In this document: positions 8,235 to 16,885 of the stretch, piece by piece
How positions within the stretch are numbered: the stretch's first letter is position 1
Layout: each line of letters starts with the position of its first letter
From: Enteractinococcus helveticum
GTDB taxonomy: Bacteria > Actinomycetota > Actinomycetes > Actinomycetales > Micrococcaceae
Length of the DNA stretch: 64,000 bases
Direction of reading: 5' to 3'
Assembly: GCF_020742345.1 (NCBI RefSeq)
Contig: NZ_DYXC01000061.1
Span: forward strand, 4,455 to 68,454
Made by a program: the position numbers and the translations under genes
The notes under the pieces: generated by a model
Told to the model about the DNA's origin: nothing
Seen by the model: only the letters and a program-made list of their open reading frames with translations
Database searches by the model: none

Positions 8235-9505
8235 GCTGTGGTCTCCTCGGAGGATGAATGTACGGTGACTTTAATCGTATCGACTCGATTGCGTTTGCCC
8301 ACAAGTGAGGCAACAGTCAGCGTGAGATTTTCAATTTCCGCGACAGAGCCTTCAACCGGAATTTTACCTAAACTCTTGGCCAGCAAACCGCCCACGGTGT
8401 CAACGTCTTCGTCATCGTCTAAGAATAAGTGGAACGCTTCCGAGAAGTCGGTCACCGACATAGCAGCATTCACCAGGAATTCGCCGTTGGGTTGTGGGAT
8501 AACGTCAGCGATTTCTACGTCATCGTATTCATCCGAAATATCTCCAACGAGTTCCTCAATAAGATCTTCCAGTGTGACCAGTCCTGCGGTGCCACCGTAC
8601 TCATCGACGACAATAGCCGCGTGAATGGCTTCACGTTGGAGCTCTTGCAAAAGATCCCAAACAGATTTAGATTCGGGAACAACACGAATCTCGCGTGCCA
8701 AGACATTGACTTGCTCCTGTGGGGATAACCTTCTGGTGTGCGTGGCACGTACGACGTCTTTGAGAAAGACGATACCGAGGACGTCGTCAGGACTTTCGCC
8801 AATCAGGGGGATGCGGGAGAAGCCGGAATCGATGAAGATTTCTGTAGCGTCAGCCAGCGTGGTGCCTGATTCAAGCCACACGACATCGGTACGCGGTACC
8901 ATGATGGCACGCACTAGAGTGTCATCCATTTCGAATACAGATTGAATCATTTCTGCTTCGTCATCTTCTAATACATCGGCTTTTGATGCGCGTGAGACGT
9001 ATTCGCGGAAGTGTTTTTCTTCCAGATCGGTTTCGTCATTTTCCTCGTCATTTTCGGTGTCGGTGTCCGTGATGAACAGCCGCGGGATCGGACCCAGGAT
9101 GACGGTCAACAGACGAACTAGCCATGCGGTGCCTTGTGCTGAGACCTCGTAGTGTTTCGCACCGATTTTGCGTGGACTTCGGAAGGCAGCTAATAACGTC
9201 AAGACTCCCATGACCAGGATGCCGCCGGCAGCTGAAAGCCACACGTTATTGACGAAGTAGTCAATAAACACCGTCATGAGAACTGCAGAACTTGCCAGAA
9301 AAACGCTGCTCCAGAACCGGACGGCCAGCTGATGTTCGGGTAGCCGATCGAGCACCTGCAATATGGGGTTGCCTGGCCGTTTGGCTACGACCGTTTCTGC
9401 TTCTCGGTATGAGATGTAGTCAAACGCCGATTCGGCGAGGTTTAACACCCAGGTTAAGATGACACTGGCGAGAAAAAATATCGCCATGATGATAGGTACG
9501 GTCAC
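8231..9505 (-). CDS. CNNM/CorC-family membrane protein (hemolysin family)
   Basis: Predicted Mg2+/Co2+ transport-related protein: N-terminal DUF21 (CNNM) transmembrane domain with three to four hydrophobic segments in the first ~140 residues, a central pair of CBS domains (roughly 205-325, including VPRTDVVWLESG and FLKDVV), and a C-terminal CorC_HlyC transporter-associated domain (about 340-415, with DDDEDVDTVGGLL). 424 residues is standard. The 'hemolysin' label is historical and no haemolytic role is implied. It lies 5 bases after ybeY and overlaps era by 4 bases. Confidence 0.9.
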   Translation of the reverse strand: MTVPIIMAIFFLASVILTWVLNLAESAFDYISYREAETVVAKRPGNPILQVLDRLPEHQLAVRFWSSVFLASSAVLMTVFIDYFVNNVWLSAAGGILVMGVLTLLAAFRSPRKIGAKHYEVSAQGTAWLVRLLTVILGPIPRLFITDTDTENDEENDETDLEEKHFREYVSRASKADVLEDDEAEMIQSVFEMDDTLVRAIMVPRTDVVWLESGTTLADATEIFIDSGFSRIPLIGESPDDVLGIVFLKDVVRATHTRRLSPQEQVNVLAREIRVVPESKSVWDLLQELQREAIHAAIVVDEYGGTAGLVTLEDLIEELVGDISDEYDDVEIADVIPQPNGEFLVNAAMSVTDFSEAFHLFLDDDEDVDTVGGLLAKSLGKIPVEGSVAEIENLTLTVASLVGKRNRVDTIKVTVHSSSEETTA

Positions 9506-9510
9506 AGCGT

Positions 9511-9987
9511 TTATGCTTCCTCATCCTGAAGCTCTGGCGGCGCGTAACCAAGAAATTCTTGGAGAAGTCGGTTTTGCAAGCCGAACATTTCGTCTTTTTC
9601 TTCGGGATCGTGGTGATCGTAGCCTAGCAGGTGAAGTAACCCGTGGGTTACGAGCAAGGCCACCTCGTCAGCCACATTGTGGCCACCGCGTGCGGCATGT
9701 TCTGTAGCTACTTCCGGGCTGATGACTATATCGCCGAGCAACCCTTGGGCCGGTTGCTGTTGAGTGCCAGGGCGCAGCTCATCCATTGGAAAACTCATGA
9801 CGTCAGTGGGGCCATCTAGACCCATCCAGTCTTGGTGCAATTGAGCCATGGCGTCGTTATCAACAAATACCACTGCCAGTTCAGATGCCGGATGGATGTG
9901 GAGGTTGTTATACAGGTGTTTGCCTAACATCATGACCCGTTGAATATCGATGTCGAAAGCAGTTTCATTCAGTACTTCTATTGCCAT
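9511..9987 (-). CDS. ybeY: Endoribonuclease YbeY
   Basis: Single-strand-specific metal-dependent RNase needed for 16S rRNA 3' processing and ribosome quality control. The zinc motif H-x3-H-x5-H is visible as HGLLHLLGYDH near residues 114-124, and FPMDELRPG precedes it as in homologues. 158 residues is normal. It starts 6 bases after phoH and is followed closely by the CorC-like gene, the standard phoH-ybeY-corC-era order. Confidence 0.95.
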   Translation of the reverse strand: MAIEVLNETAFDIDIQRVMMLGKHLYNNLHIHPASELAVVFVDNDAMAQLHQDWMGLDGPTDVMSFPMDELRPGTQQQPAQGLLGDIVISPEVATEHAARGGHNVADEVALLVTHGLLHLLGYDHHDPEEKDEMFGLQNRLLQEFLGYAPPELQDEEA

Positions 9988-9993
9988 GTTCCT

Positions 9994-10947
9994 TTACCGA
10001 TTTCGATTCCGACCGGACCGTTGTGGACGTGAAGGTTCGGGTTGATAGCGATCGTAGGCATCGACAATCTTTGAAACCAGATCGTGGCGAACCACATCTG
10101 AAGATTTCAGTTCAATGATGGAGATGTCATCAATGCCCTGTAGGAAATCTACAGCTTGAGCCAGTCCCGAGTCAGTTCCGCGGGGCAGATCGATCTGGGA
10201 AGCATCCCCGGTAATGACCATATGCGAGTTGAAACCCAGCCTGGTGAGGAACATTTTCATTTGTTCTGCTGAAGTGTTCTGGGCTTCATCTAGGATTATG
10301 AACGCGTCATTCAAGGTACGTCCACGCATATAGGCCAATGGTGCTACTTCGATGGTGCCGACTTCAATCAGGTGCGGGATGGAGTCTGGTTCGACCATTT
10401 CATGCAACGCATCGTACAGCGGCCGAAGATACGGGTCGATTTTCTCACTGAGTGTACCGGGCAAAAAACCCAAGGATTCGCCGGCTTCTACTGCGGGCCG
10501 GGTGAGAATAATTCGATTGACTTGCCGAGTATGCAACGCTTGAACGGCTTTGGCCATGGCTAAATACGTCTTTCCAGTACCCGCCGGGCCGATGCCAAAC
10601 ACCACGGTGTTGGTGTTGATAGCGTTGACATATGCTTTTTGGTTTTCAGTCTTCGGACGGATCTTCTTACCCTGTGCTGAGACAATCAGCTCGGCAGGCA
10701 TGTTCATGGCTGTGTTATCGTGATAGGCGCGAATTCCTGCAATGGTTGTCTCAATGATTTCGGGGTCTACTGTCGTGCCTGCACCGGCGACAGATTGAAG
10801 ATCATGAACAATCTTGATAGCTTGGGCCACATCTTCGGCGGGGCCTGTGATGTCGAGCTGCTGGTCTCGTACCAGTAGTTTCAGATCTGGATACACGCCG
10901 TCGAGGACCCGAAGCAACATGTCTTGTGGACCAAATGTTTGCACCAT
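9994..10947 (-). CDS. phoH: PhoH-like ATPase
   Basis: Cytoplasmic P-loop ATPase linked to RNA metabolism. The Walker A motif GIGPAGTGKT is near residues 118-127, Walker B/DEAQN is IILDEAQNT, and TGDASQIDLP is the sensor motif; an N-terminal KH-like region precedes. ATG 10947 has no Shine-Dalgarno site, and family members usually carry 20-30 more residues before MVQ. The open frame continues upstream to a CTG at 11013 preceded by GGAG at 5 bases, which would restore that extension. I give the ATG coordinate but consider the longer form likely. Confidence 0.92.
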   Translation of the reverse strand: MVQTFGPQDMLLRVLDGVYPDLKLLVRDQQLDITGPAEDVAQAIKIVHDLQSVAGAGTTVDPEIIETTIAGIRAYHDNTAMNMPAELIVSAQGKKIRPKTENQKAYVNAINTNTVVFGIGPAGTGKTYLAMAKAVQALHTRQVNRIILTRPAVEAGESLGFLPGTLSEKIDPYLRPLYDALHEMVEPDSIPHLIEVGTIEVAPLAYMRGRTLNDAFIILDEAQNTSAEQMKMFLTRLGFNSHMVITGDASQIDLPRGTDSGLAQAVDFLQGIDDISIIELKSSDVVRHDLVSKIVDAYDRYQPEPSRPQRSGRNRNR

Positions 10948-11118
10948 GTCGGCAGGAGTGGTGAATGTGATGGTCGTGCGCCTTGTCTGATCGGGCTGAG
11001 TGTGTTCTGTCAGGTCGACTCCATTACTCGTTTGTGCTGTGGTATCCAGTCTATGTGGTCAGCTAGGGCCTGGTCTATCTTTGTATAAGATCCGTAAGGT
11101 TTTACAAGCTGCTTTAGT
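10948..11118. other. Intergenic region phoH-rsmE
   Basis: A 171-base gap inside an otherwise tightly packed operon. It contains the possible N-terminal extension of phoH (to 11013) and probably an internal promoter for phoH; TANNNT-like hexamers are present but none is convincing. No tRNA, repeat or other ORF is apparent. Confidence 0.4.
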
Positions 11119-11868
11119 TCACCAACGTTTCAAGAGTTGGTTTAGCAGGGTAATGGCTACCGGTCCGGCCGTCGATGAACGAAGGACGTTGTGGCCAATT
11201 TTTACTGCGGTACCACCAGCTTGTTCAATAGCAGCCAGTTCCTGTGGTGCCACCCCGCCTTCGGGGCCTACCACGATGTGAAGCGTCTGGACACCTGATG
11301 TCAGAGCAACTGCGTGGTCGATCTCCGTAGTGCCATCTTCGTGTAGTACGACAATATGGTGACCGTTTTCAGGATCATGCAGTCTAGCGACCTCTGTGGT
11401 GATCATAGGGTCTTTGAGGTCGGGGATGATGGCGCGACGCGACTGCTGAGCAGCTGCCTGAAGTTTCGAGCGCCATTTCCCGAGGATTTTTTCAGCTCGC
11501 TCTGCACGAATACGTACTATTGATCGCTGGGCTTGCCACGGTGTCACGGCGTCAACGCCCAATTCGGTGGCCATCTGGGCAGCCAGAAGGTCCCGGTCAG
11601 CTTTGGCTAAGGCTTGCACCAAATTGATGCGCACCCGTGGCTGCGACTGAATACTGACCTGAGTTACCCGAATCTGCGTGCTTTGAGGATCAGCAGTTTG
11701 GATGACCCCTTCGGCCAGAGTCCCAGCGCCGTCGGATACTAGCACCGGGTCTTTGGCTTGCAGTCGTTGTGAACGAATCGCATGACCAGATGCCGCCCTA
11801 TCAAGACTGATGAGATCATCGATACGGCTCCCGGTGGCTTGGGGACTATAAAACAGTGGATGTGTCAC
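11119..11868 (-). CDS. rsmE: 16S rRNA (uracil-1498-N3)-methyltransferase
   Basis: SAM-dependent SPOUT methyltransferase that modifies U1498 of 16S rRNA. It has an N-terminal PUA-like domain (to about residue 75) and the C-terminal knot with VVGPEGGVAPQE and IGHNVLRSSTAG, the SAM-binding trefoil motifs. 249 residues. The start overlaps the dnaJ stop by 4 bases (ATGA), so translation is probably coupled. Confidence 0.95.
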   Translation of the reverse strand: MTHPLFYSPQATGSRIDDLISLDRAASGHAIRSQRLQAKDPVLVSDGAGTLAEGVIQTADPQSTQIRVTQVSIQSQPRVRINLVQALAKADRDLLAAQMATELGVDAVTPWQAQRSIVRIRAERAEKILGKWRSKLQAAAQQSRRAIIPDLKDPMITTEVARLHDPENGHHIVVLHEDGTTEIDHAVALTSGVQTLHIVVGPEGGVAPQELAAIEQAGGTAVKIGHNVLRSSTAGPVAITLLNQLLKRW

Positions 11869-13001
11869 GATTCATCATGTGAGAACATATTGTCGATCCC
11901 GGATTTCAGACGGGAAAAGAAGCCTCGAGACTCCATCTGTCCATGGGCAATATCTTCGGCACGAAGCTCGGCCAGCCGGGTGAGTAACTCACGCTGTTCA
12001 TCATTCAATTTTGTCGGCGTCGAGACGTTGAGAGTGATCTTCATATCACCTCGGCCGCTGCCCTGAAGTCGCGAGGCACCCAGATTCCGCAACGTAACTA
12101 CGTGTCCGGTTTGGGTTCCAGGTTCTACGGTGAAGGCTTGTTCGCCGTCGAAAGTGTCAATCTTGATTTCCGTACCTAGGGCAGCAGCAGTCATCGGGAC
12201 GGTCATTGTCGCATGCAGGTTGTCGCCCTGGCGGGTAAATACTTCGTGCTCACGGACTCGAATTTCAAGGTAGAGATCGCCGTTAGGTCCACCTGCAACC
12301 CCAGCTTCACCTCGTCCGGCCAGTTGGATTCGCGTGCCGTCACGAACACCGGCTGGAATTTTGACGGTGAAGGATATCCGCTCGCGTACGCGGCCCTGGC
12401 CAGAACACTGCCCACATGGGTCGGTGATGACATCGCCGTAACCTCGACAGGTGGGGCAGGTTTCTGTGGTCATCATCCGTCCCAGGATTGAATCCACTGG
12501 ACGCGAGATCTGTCCGGCGCCACGACATGTGGTACACGTTTCTGGATGCGTACCAGGTTCCATCGCAGAACCGTCACACCGCTCACAGCGGACTGCCGTT
12601 TCAACCTCAATGGTTTTTTCGGTACCGAAGACTGCTTCTTCAAGATCAATATGTGTCGCAATCAGAGCATCTTGACCACGACGTGCGCGGGATGCGGGGC
12701 CAGCACCTGCTCCCCCGCCAAAAAAGGTTTCGAAGATGTCGGAGAAGCCGCCAAAACCGCCGCCGCCGAAACCACCTGCACGTCGACCATCTTCGTGACC
12801 GGTGGCGTCATAATTCTGCCGTTTTTCAGCGTTTGATAACACTTCAAAGGCGTGCGTGACAGCCTTGAATTGCTCTGCGGCTTCTTCGGACGGGTTATGA
12901 TCCGGGTGCAGTTCGCGGGCCTTTTTGCGGTAGGCCTTTTTGATTTCTTGTTCTGTGGCGTTACGGTCAACACCCAGGATCTGGTAATAATCTTGTGCCA
13001 C
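11865..13001 (-). CDS. dnaJ: Molecular chaperone DnaJ
   Basis: Hsp40 co-chaperone that delivers substrates to DnaK and stimulates its ATPase. The J domain occupies residues 1-68 with HPD at 32-34. A Gly/Phe-rich linker follows (about 75-100), then four zinc-finger repeats (CERCDGSA, CTTCRGAG, CPTCRGYG, CGQCSGQG, about 140-205) and the C-terminal substrate-binding domains. Pairing with hrcA marks it as the 'DnaJ2' copy. It starts with GTG at 13001, with AAAGGAA upstream. hrcA lies 80 bases before it, so both may share the CIRCE-controlled promoter. Confidence 0.96.
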   Translation of the reverse strand: MAQDYYQILGVDRNATEQEIKKAYRKKARELHPDHNPSEEAAEQFKAVTHAFEVLSNAEKRQNYDATGHEDGRRAGGFGGGGFGGFSDIFETFFGGGAGAGPASRARRGQDALIATHIDLEEAVFGTEKTIEVETAVRCERCDGSAMEPGTHPETCTTCRGAGQISRPVDSILGRMMTTETCPTCRGYGDVITDPCGQCSGQGRVRERISFTVKIPAGVRDGTRIQLAGRGEAGVAGGPNGDLYLEIRVREHEVFTRQGDNLHATMTVPMTAAALGTEIKIDTFDGEQAFTVEPGTQTGHVVTLRNLGASRLQGSGRGDMKITLNVSTPTKLNDEQRELLTRLAELRAEDIAHGQMESRGFFSRLKSGIDNMFSHDES

Positions 13002-13023
13002 TTGTTGGTCGTATTCCTTTCAG

Positions 13024-13044
13024 TTCAAGCATCGGGAGCTTGAA
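13024..13044. repeat. Inverted repeat in the hrcA-dnaJ gap
   Basis: Perfect 7-base arms TTCAAGC and GCTTGAA separated by 7 bases, just upstream of the dnaJ ribosome binding site. It could be a transcript hairpin or an operator. It is neither CIRCE nor the HspR site (CTTGAGT-N7-ACTCAAG), although spacing is the same as in the latter. Confidence 0.5.
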
Positions 13045-13081
13045 ACCGTGTTCTGGTCAGAGTCTATTATCCGGTCATGAG

Positions 13082-14095
13082 CTAACTAGACAAAATCCTC
13101 GACAGGTACCGAGCGATCGCTCGCACAGCCGACATCGTCGAGGGATAGTCCATGCGGGTGGGTCCGACGACGCCAATTTTTGCCGCATCACCAGGTCCGT
13201 AGCCTGCCGCTACAACCGAGGTGTCACCCAACGAACCGAAGTTTTCGTCACCAATCCGTACCGATAAGCCGTGCACGTCGTTTTCCATTTCGGTCAACAG
13301 CTTCAACAGCACAACCTGTTCTTCCAGAGCTTCAAGAATGGGACCAATCGAATGGCTAAAGTCCTGCGGAGAACGGGCAAGGTTGGCAGTTCCCGCCATC
13401 AAGATGCGATCCCGGTGTCCTGCTTCGGCCAACAACTCCACAGCGTTGCCAAGGGCGCAAACCAGTTGCTGGTGTTCTTGTGGAACTGCAGCTTGTACAT
13501 CAGTCAACGCCTGCGAAAGGTTATACGGGCTCACGTTATCCAGATATTTCATAAAGACCTGAGCCAACACATCCAAGGTCGGCTGATCCACGACTTCATT
13601 GAGGTAGACAACCCTCTGATCGACCCGTCCTGTGGAAAGAATCAGCACAGCTAACATGCGGTCTTCAGATAACAACACGAACTCAACGCGTCGAATGACT
13701 GAAGAATCCATGTGAGGGTACTGAATGACGGCGACCTGGCGGGTCAGTTGCGATAGAACCTGCACCGTGGCGGCCATCATGTCATCGATGCCATCGGAGT
13801 TGTCGAGCAACCTTTGGACTGCACGCTTCTCGGCAATCGAAAGTGGTCGAACCTCGGAGATCCGATCGACAAAGTATCGATAGCCTTTATCGGTTGGGAT
13901 ACGACCTGAGGACGTGTGTGGAGCTGCGATGAGCCCTTCATCCTCGAGCTCAGCCATATCATTTCGAACCGTCGCTGAAGAGACCCCGAGGTTATGTCGC
14001 TCCACTAAAGCTTTTGAACCGACAGGCTCCCGGGAGGCCACGTAGTCTTCCACAATGGCTTGTAGAACTTTCATTCGACGTGGTTGATCAATCAT
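13082..14095 (-). CDS. hrcA: Heat-inducible transcription repressor HrcA
   Basis: Repressor that binds CIRCE operators in front of groE/dnaK-class heat-shock genes and is stabilised by GroEL. 337 residues. An N-terminal winged-helix domain (1-100) includes EPVGSKALVERHNLGVSSATVRNDMAELE and GYRYFVDR-type motifs, followed by the dimerisation/GAF-like domain. The start ATG 14095 is preceded by a strong GGGGAGGG. A CIRCE-like operator lies 18-44 bases upstream, so the gene is probably autoregulated. Confidence 0.96.
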   Translation of the reverse strand: MIDQPRRMKVLQAIVEDYVASREPVGSKALVERHNLGVSSATVRNDMAELEDEGLIAAPHTSSGRIPTDKGYRYFVDRISEVRPLSIAEKRAVQRLLDNSDGIDDMMAATVQVLSQLTRQVAVIQYPHMDSSVIRRVEFVLLSEDRMLAVLILSTGRVDQRVVYLNEVVDQPTLDVLAQVFMKYLDNVSPYNLSQALTDVQAAVPQEHQQLVCALGNAVELLAEAGHRDRILMAGTANLARSPQDFSHSIGPILEALEEQVVLLKLLTEMENDVHGLSVRIGDENFGSLGDTSVVAAGYGPGDAAKIGVVGPTRMDYPSTMSAVRAIARYLSRILSS

Positions 14096-14112
14096 TTACC
14101 CTCCCCAAAAAC

Positions 14113-14139
14113 TTAGCACTGTCGATAGCATAGTGCTAA
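14113..14139. promoter_or_regulatory. CIRCE operator (HrcA binding site)
   Basis: The arms TTAGCACTG and TAGTGCTAA are separated by nine bases, matching consensus TTAGCACTC-N9-GAGTGCTAA at 16 of 18 arm positions; only the innermost base of each arm differs. It lies between divergent hrcA and the DUF3097 gene, overlapping a TATGCT -10-like hexamer on the hrcA strand, as expected for an operator. Confidence 0.88.
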
Positions 14140-14251
14140 TGTTAGCTGGATTTTTTCGATGGTGGCAGCACACAACGGAGGTTCTTCGCTGTTGACTGAT
14201 CAAGCTTTGATAGCCTCGGAGAGCCAACACCAAAGAAAGCGATACACAATC

Positions 14252-15100
14252 ATGAACTGGAACCAGTGGGGACCAACGCAGATGACCCGCAGAGACCAGC
14301 GCTCAGCACCGAAACAAGTCGCCGCGGCACGCGGTCTGGTTGTTGAAGATGCCGCATCGGGTTTCACCGGGGCGGTGGTGAGGGTAGAGAAATCCGGTGG
14401 CGTACATTTAGTCGTTCTAGAAGGCCGCAAGGGTGTGACGCGATCCTTCCCGTTAGGACTAGGTTTTCTGATCGATGGCACCGCGGTCAATCTTGTAGTG
14501 CCGACCCAACAACAACCATCACGTCCCACTCGCACCGCATCTGGTTCCCGTGCCGTAGCACCACGACGCGCAGCAGTAGCCAAAGCTTCCAGAATTTGGG
14601 TGGAAGGGATTCATGATGCTGAACTGGTAGAGAAAATCTGGGGCGATGACCTTCGCGTCGAAGGCATCGTCGTAGAACCATTGCACGGTATTGATGATCT
14701 AGCGGGAGCAGTAAAACAGTTCCAGCCCGGCCCAAAACGACGGCTAGCAGTGTTATTAGACCATTTGGTGGATGGATCAAAAGAACAGCGGATTGCCCAA
14801 GAGGCCATGAAAGCCTCGGGCGCCAAAGACAATGTGTTAATCGTGGGCCACCCGTATGTTGATATCTGGCAAGCGGTCAAACCAGAAGTCATTGGTATTC
14901 ATACATGGCCAAAAATCCCCCGCAATGAAGACTGGAAAACCGGTATGCTTGCTCGGTTAGGTTTACCCCACCAAACACCTGCTGATATCGGGCTGGGCTG
15001 GAAAAAGATTTTGTCTCGAGTCAGTAACTTTAAAGACCTCGAAGCCGACCTGCTGGGCCGTGTGGAACACATGATCGATTTCGTTACCGTCCACGATTAG
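14252..15100 (+). CDS. DUF3097 domain protein
   Basis: Actinobacterial protein of unknown function. The conserved core ASRIWVEGIHDAELVEKIWG and VEGIVVEPLHGIDDL near residues 110-150 resembles a Toprim-like fold (acidic E and D residues), with LLDHLVDGSKE and VGHPYVDIWQ further on; the Toprim link is my inference. ATG 14252 is preceded by a weak AAAGAAAG; an in-frame ATG at 14159 would add 31 residues but has no ribosome site. It is divergent from hrcA with the CIRCE element between them. Confidence 0.82.
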   Translation: MNWNQWGPTQMTRRDQRSAPKQVAAARGLVVEDAASGFTGAVVRVEKSGGVHLVVLEGRKGVTRSFPLGLGFLIDGTAVNLVVPTQQQPSRPTRTASGSRAVAPRRAAVAKASRIWVEGIHDAELVEKIWGDDLRVEGIVVEPLHGIDDLAGAVKQFQPGPKRRLAVLLDHLVDGSKEQRIAQEAMKASGAKDNVLIVGHPYVDIWQAVKPEVIGIHTWPKIPRNEDWKTGMLARLGLPHQTPADIGLGWKKILSRVSNFKDLEADLLGRVEHMIDFVTVHD

Positions 15101-15223
15101 CAGAATTCTGCGTGCACAGTGTTGTTCTGCCCGTGCGCAGGGTGAAACAGCATTAGACTGTTGTTAACTCGTCACCTCTATCGCATAAATATCAGCTAAA
15201 CCCCAACGTAAAGGATACCCGCC

Positions 15224-15613
15224 GTGTCACAAACCCCTGGCACCTCAGGTTATGGCCGTAATACCACCTCGCGTGGTCCACTTACACCATCTGAAGACCG
15301 GCAATGGGCAACTGTTGCTCATTTCGGGGCGTTCTTGGGCTTTGTGCCATCGTTGGTGATATTTGTTGTGTTCCGTTCTCGTGGCCCGTTTTGCGAACAA
15401 GAATCCAAAGAAGCCCTTAACTTCACACTCCCCTTGACGATCGTTGCTCTGGCCACGAATATCCTGGCGTTCCTCCCCGTCATGGGCGCTATTTTTGGGG
15501 TGGTCGCGGTGTTGCTGTGGCTGTTCATGACCATTTCGGGCGTCATCGCAGGCATCGAGGTCAATAAGGGTCGACCGTACCGCTACCCTTTCAACCTGCG
15601 GATCATCCGCTAG
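15224..15613 (+). CDS. DUF4870 domain membrane protein
   Basis: Small integral membrane protein of the DUF4870 family (Tic20-like fold), function unknown. After a polar N-terminus with SEDRQWATVAHFGAFLG it has three hydrophobic helices (about residues 32-50, 66-82 and 85-110), and a motif CEQESKEALNF typical of the family. It ends with the conserved NKGRPYRYPF. The GTG start 15224 has AAGGA at a good distance. It is convergent with hemW, 12 bases away. Confidence 0.85.
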   Translation: MSQTPGTSGYGRNTTSRGPLTPSEDRQWATVAHFGAFLGFVPSLVIFVVFRSRGPFCEQESKEALNFTLPLTIVALATNILAFLPVMGAIFGVVAVLLWLFMTISGVIAGIEVNKGRPYRYPFNLRIIR

Positions 15614-15625
15614 TCAACTCAGATC

Positions 15626-16882
15626 CTAGAACCCAGCAAGCCGTCGGGTAATCGCGTCATCGAGCAAGCGCCCCTTAAGGGTCGGCACAATTCTGCCGTC
15701 TTCGAGTGCTGCTGACTCGATCAAACCCTGATCTGCTAGCCGTCGGGTTTCGGCTAGTGCCGCCTGTGCTTCAGATTCGGACTGTGATGTCAGCACCGAT
15801 AATTCGAGACCTTCGGAAAGCCTCACACCTAGCATGATTTGCTCTAGCAGTCGTGCTTCAGCGTCGGGAATTTCGCGACCGATTGCTGGCGAAATATTAT
15901 CCAGAACACGCGAGGCATAAGCCGCTGGGTGCTTAGCATTCCACCAACGCACACCGGCTATATGTGAATGCGCGCCGGGACCTATCCCCCACCAGTTTTG
16001 ATCTCGCCAGTAGGCAAGGTTGTGTTGGGACTGATGAATGCCTTGTTCCTGCGGATCATAAGCCCAGTTAGATATTTCATACCAACGGTATCCGGCTGTG
16101 GTTAGACGCTCTTCTGTGACAAGATATTTGTCTGCTTGATCATCTGGATCAGTGTTCGGGTAAACACCGCGTCGAATTTGGGCTGCAAGTTTGGTGCCTT
16201 CTTCGACAATGAGCCCATAGGCAGACACGTGGTCCGGGCGTACGGCCAGGACGGCGTCAAGCGACTGGTGCCAATCGGTAATAGACTCCCCTGGTGTGCC
16301 AAAAATTAGATCCAGCGACAAGTCCAGGTTGGCATCGCGTATCCATTTTGCGGCCGCGTAGACATTATCTGGGTTGTGGGTACGTTCCAAGACTTGAAGT
16401 ACATGGGATACCGAAGACTGCATCCCCATTGAAATCCTGTTGAAGCCACCCTCAGCGAGTGTCTGCACAGCTTGCTCGGACAACGAATCAGGATTCGCTT
16501 CTGTAGTGATCTCAGCCCCTGGTTTGATGCCAAAGAGTTCTCTAGCACGCTGAAGAATTCGATTGAGATCTTGGGCCGCCAGCAATGTGGGGGTTCCACC
16601 ACCGTAAAAGACCGAATGCAGCGGCTTGGCGTCTATCCCAGATTGTTCGAGGGTGTCGGCTGCGAATTCCAGTTCCTTTATCGCGGTGTCAGCGTAGCTT
16701 TCGTGCGAGGCGCCGGGGCCCAGATCAGGTGAAATATAGGTATTGAAATCGCAGTAACCGCATCGGCTGACACAGAACGGAACATGCACGTACAGCGAAA
16801 AAGTCCGATCTGCGTCATTAGCCGCCGGTACAACGAACTCTGGGAGCACACCGGTCGTTGGGGGAATCTCGGTTTGGCTCAA
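15626..16882 (-). CDS. hemW: Radical SAM protein HemW (heme chaperone)
   Basis: Radical SAM protein of the HemN superfamily, formerly called oxygen-independent coproporphyrinogen oxidase; HemW proteins bind and transfer heme. The 4Fe-4S motif C-x3-C-x2-C is CVSRCGYCDF near residues 37-46, and YGGGTPTLL near 93 is the SAM-associated glycine motif. The C-terminal HemN_C domain is present, and 418 residues fits HemW. It lies 3 bases after lepA, the usual actinobacterial pairing. Confidence 0.93.
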   Translation of the reverse strand: MSQTEIPPTTGVLPEFVVPAANDADRTFSLYVHVPFCVSRCGYCDFNTYISPDLGPGASHESYADTAIKELEFAADTLEQSGIDAKPLHSVFYGGGTPTLLAAQDLNRILQRARELFGIKPGAEITTEANPDSLSEQAVQTLAEGGFNRISMGMQSSVSHVLQVLERTHNPDNVYAAAKWIRDANLDLSLDLIFGTPGESITDWHQSLDAVLAVRPDHVSAYGLIVEEGTKLAAQIRRGVYPNTDPDDQADKYLVTEERLTTAGYRWYEISNWAYDPQEQGIHQSQHNLAYWRDQNWWGIGPGAHSHIAGVRWWNAKHPAAYASRVLDNISPAIGREIPDAEARLLEQIMLGVRLSEGLELSVLTSQSESEAQAALAETRRLADQGLIESAALEDGRIVPTLKGRLLDDAITRRLAGF

Positions 16883-16885
16883 GGT

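Noticed and set aside
13024..13044. HspR (HAIR) operator before dnaJ
   Set aside because: Spacing matches, but the arms read TTCAAGC/GCTTGAA rather than CTTGAGT/ACTCAAG.
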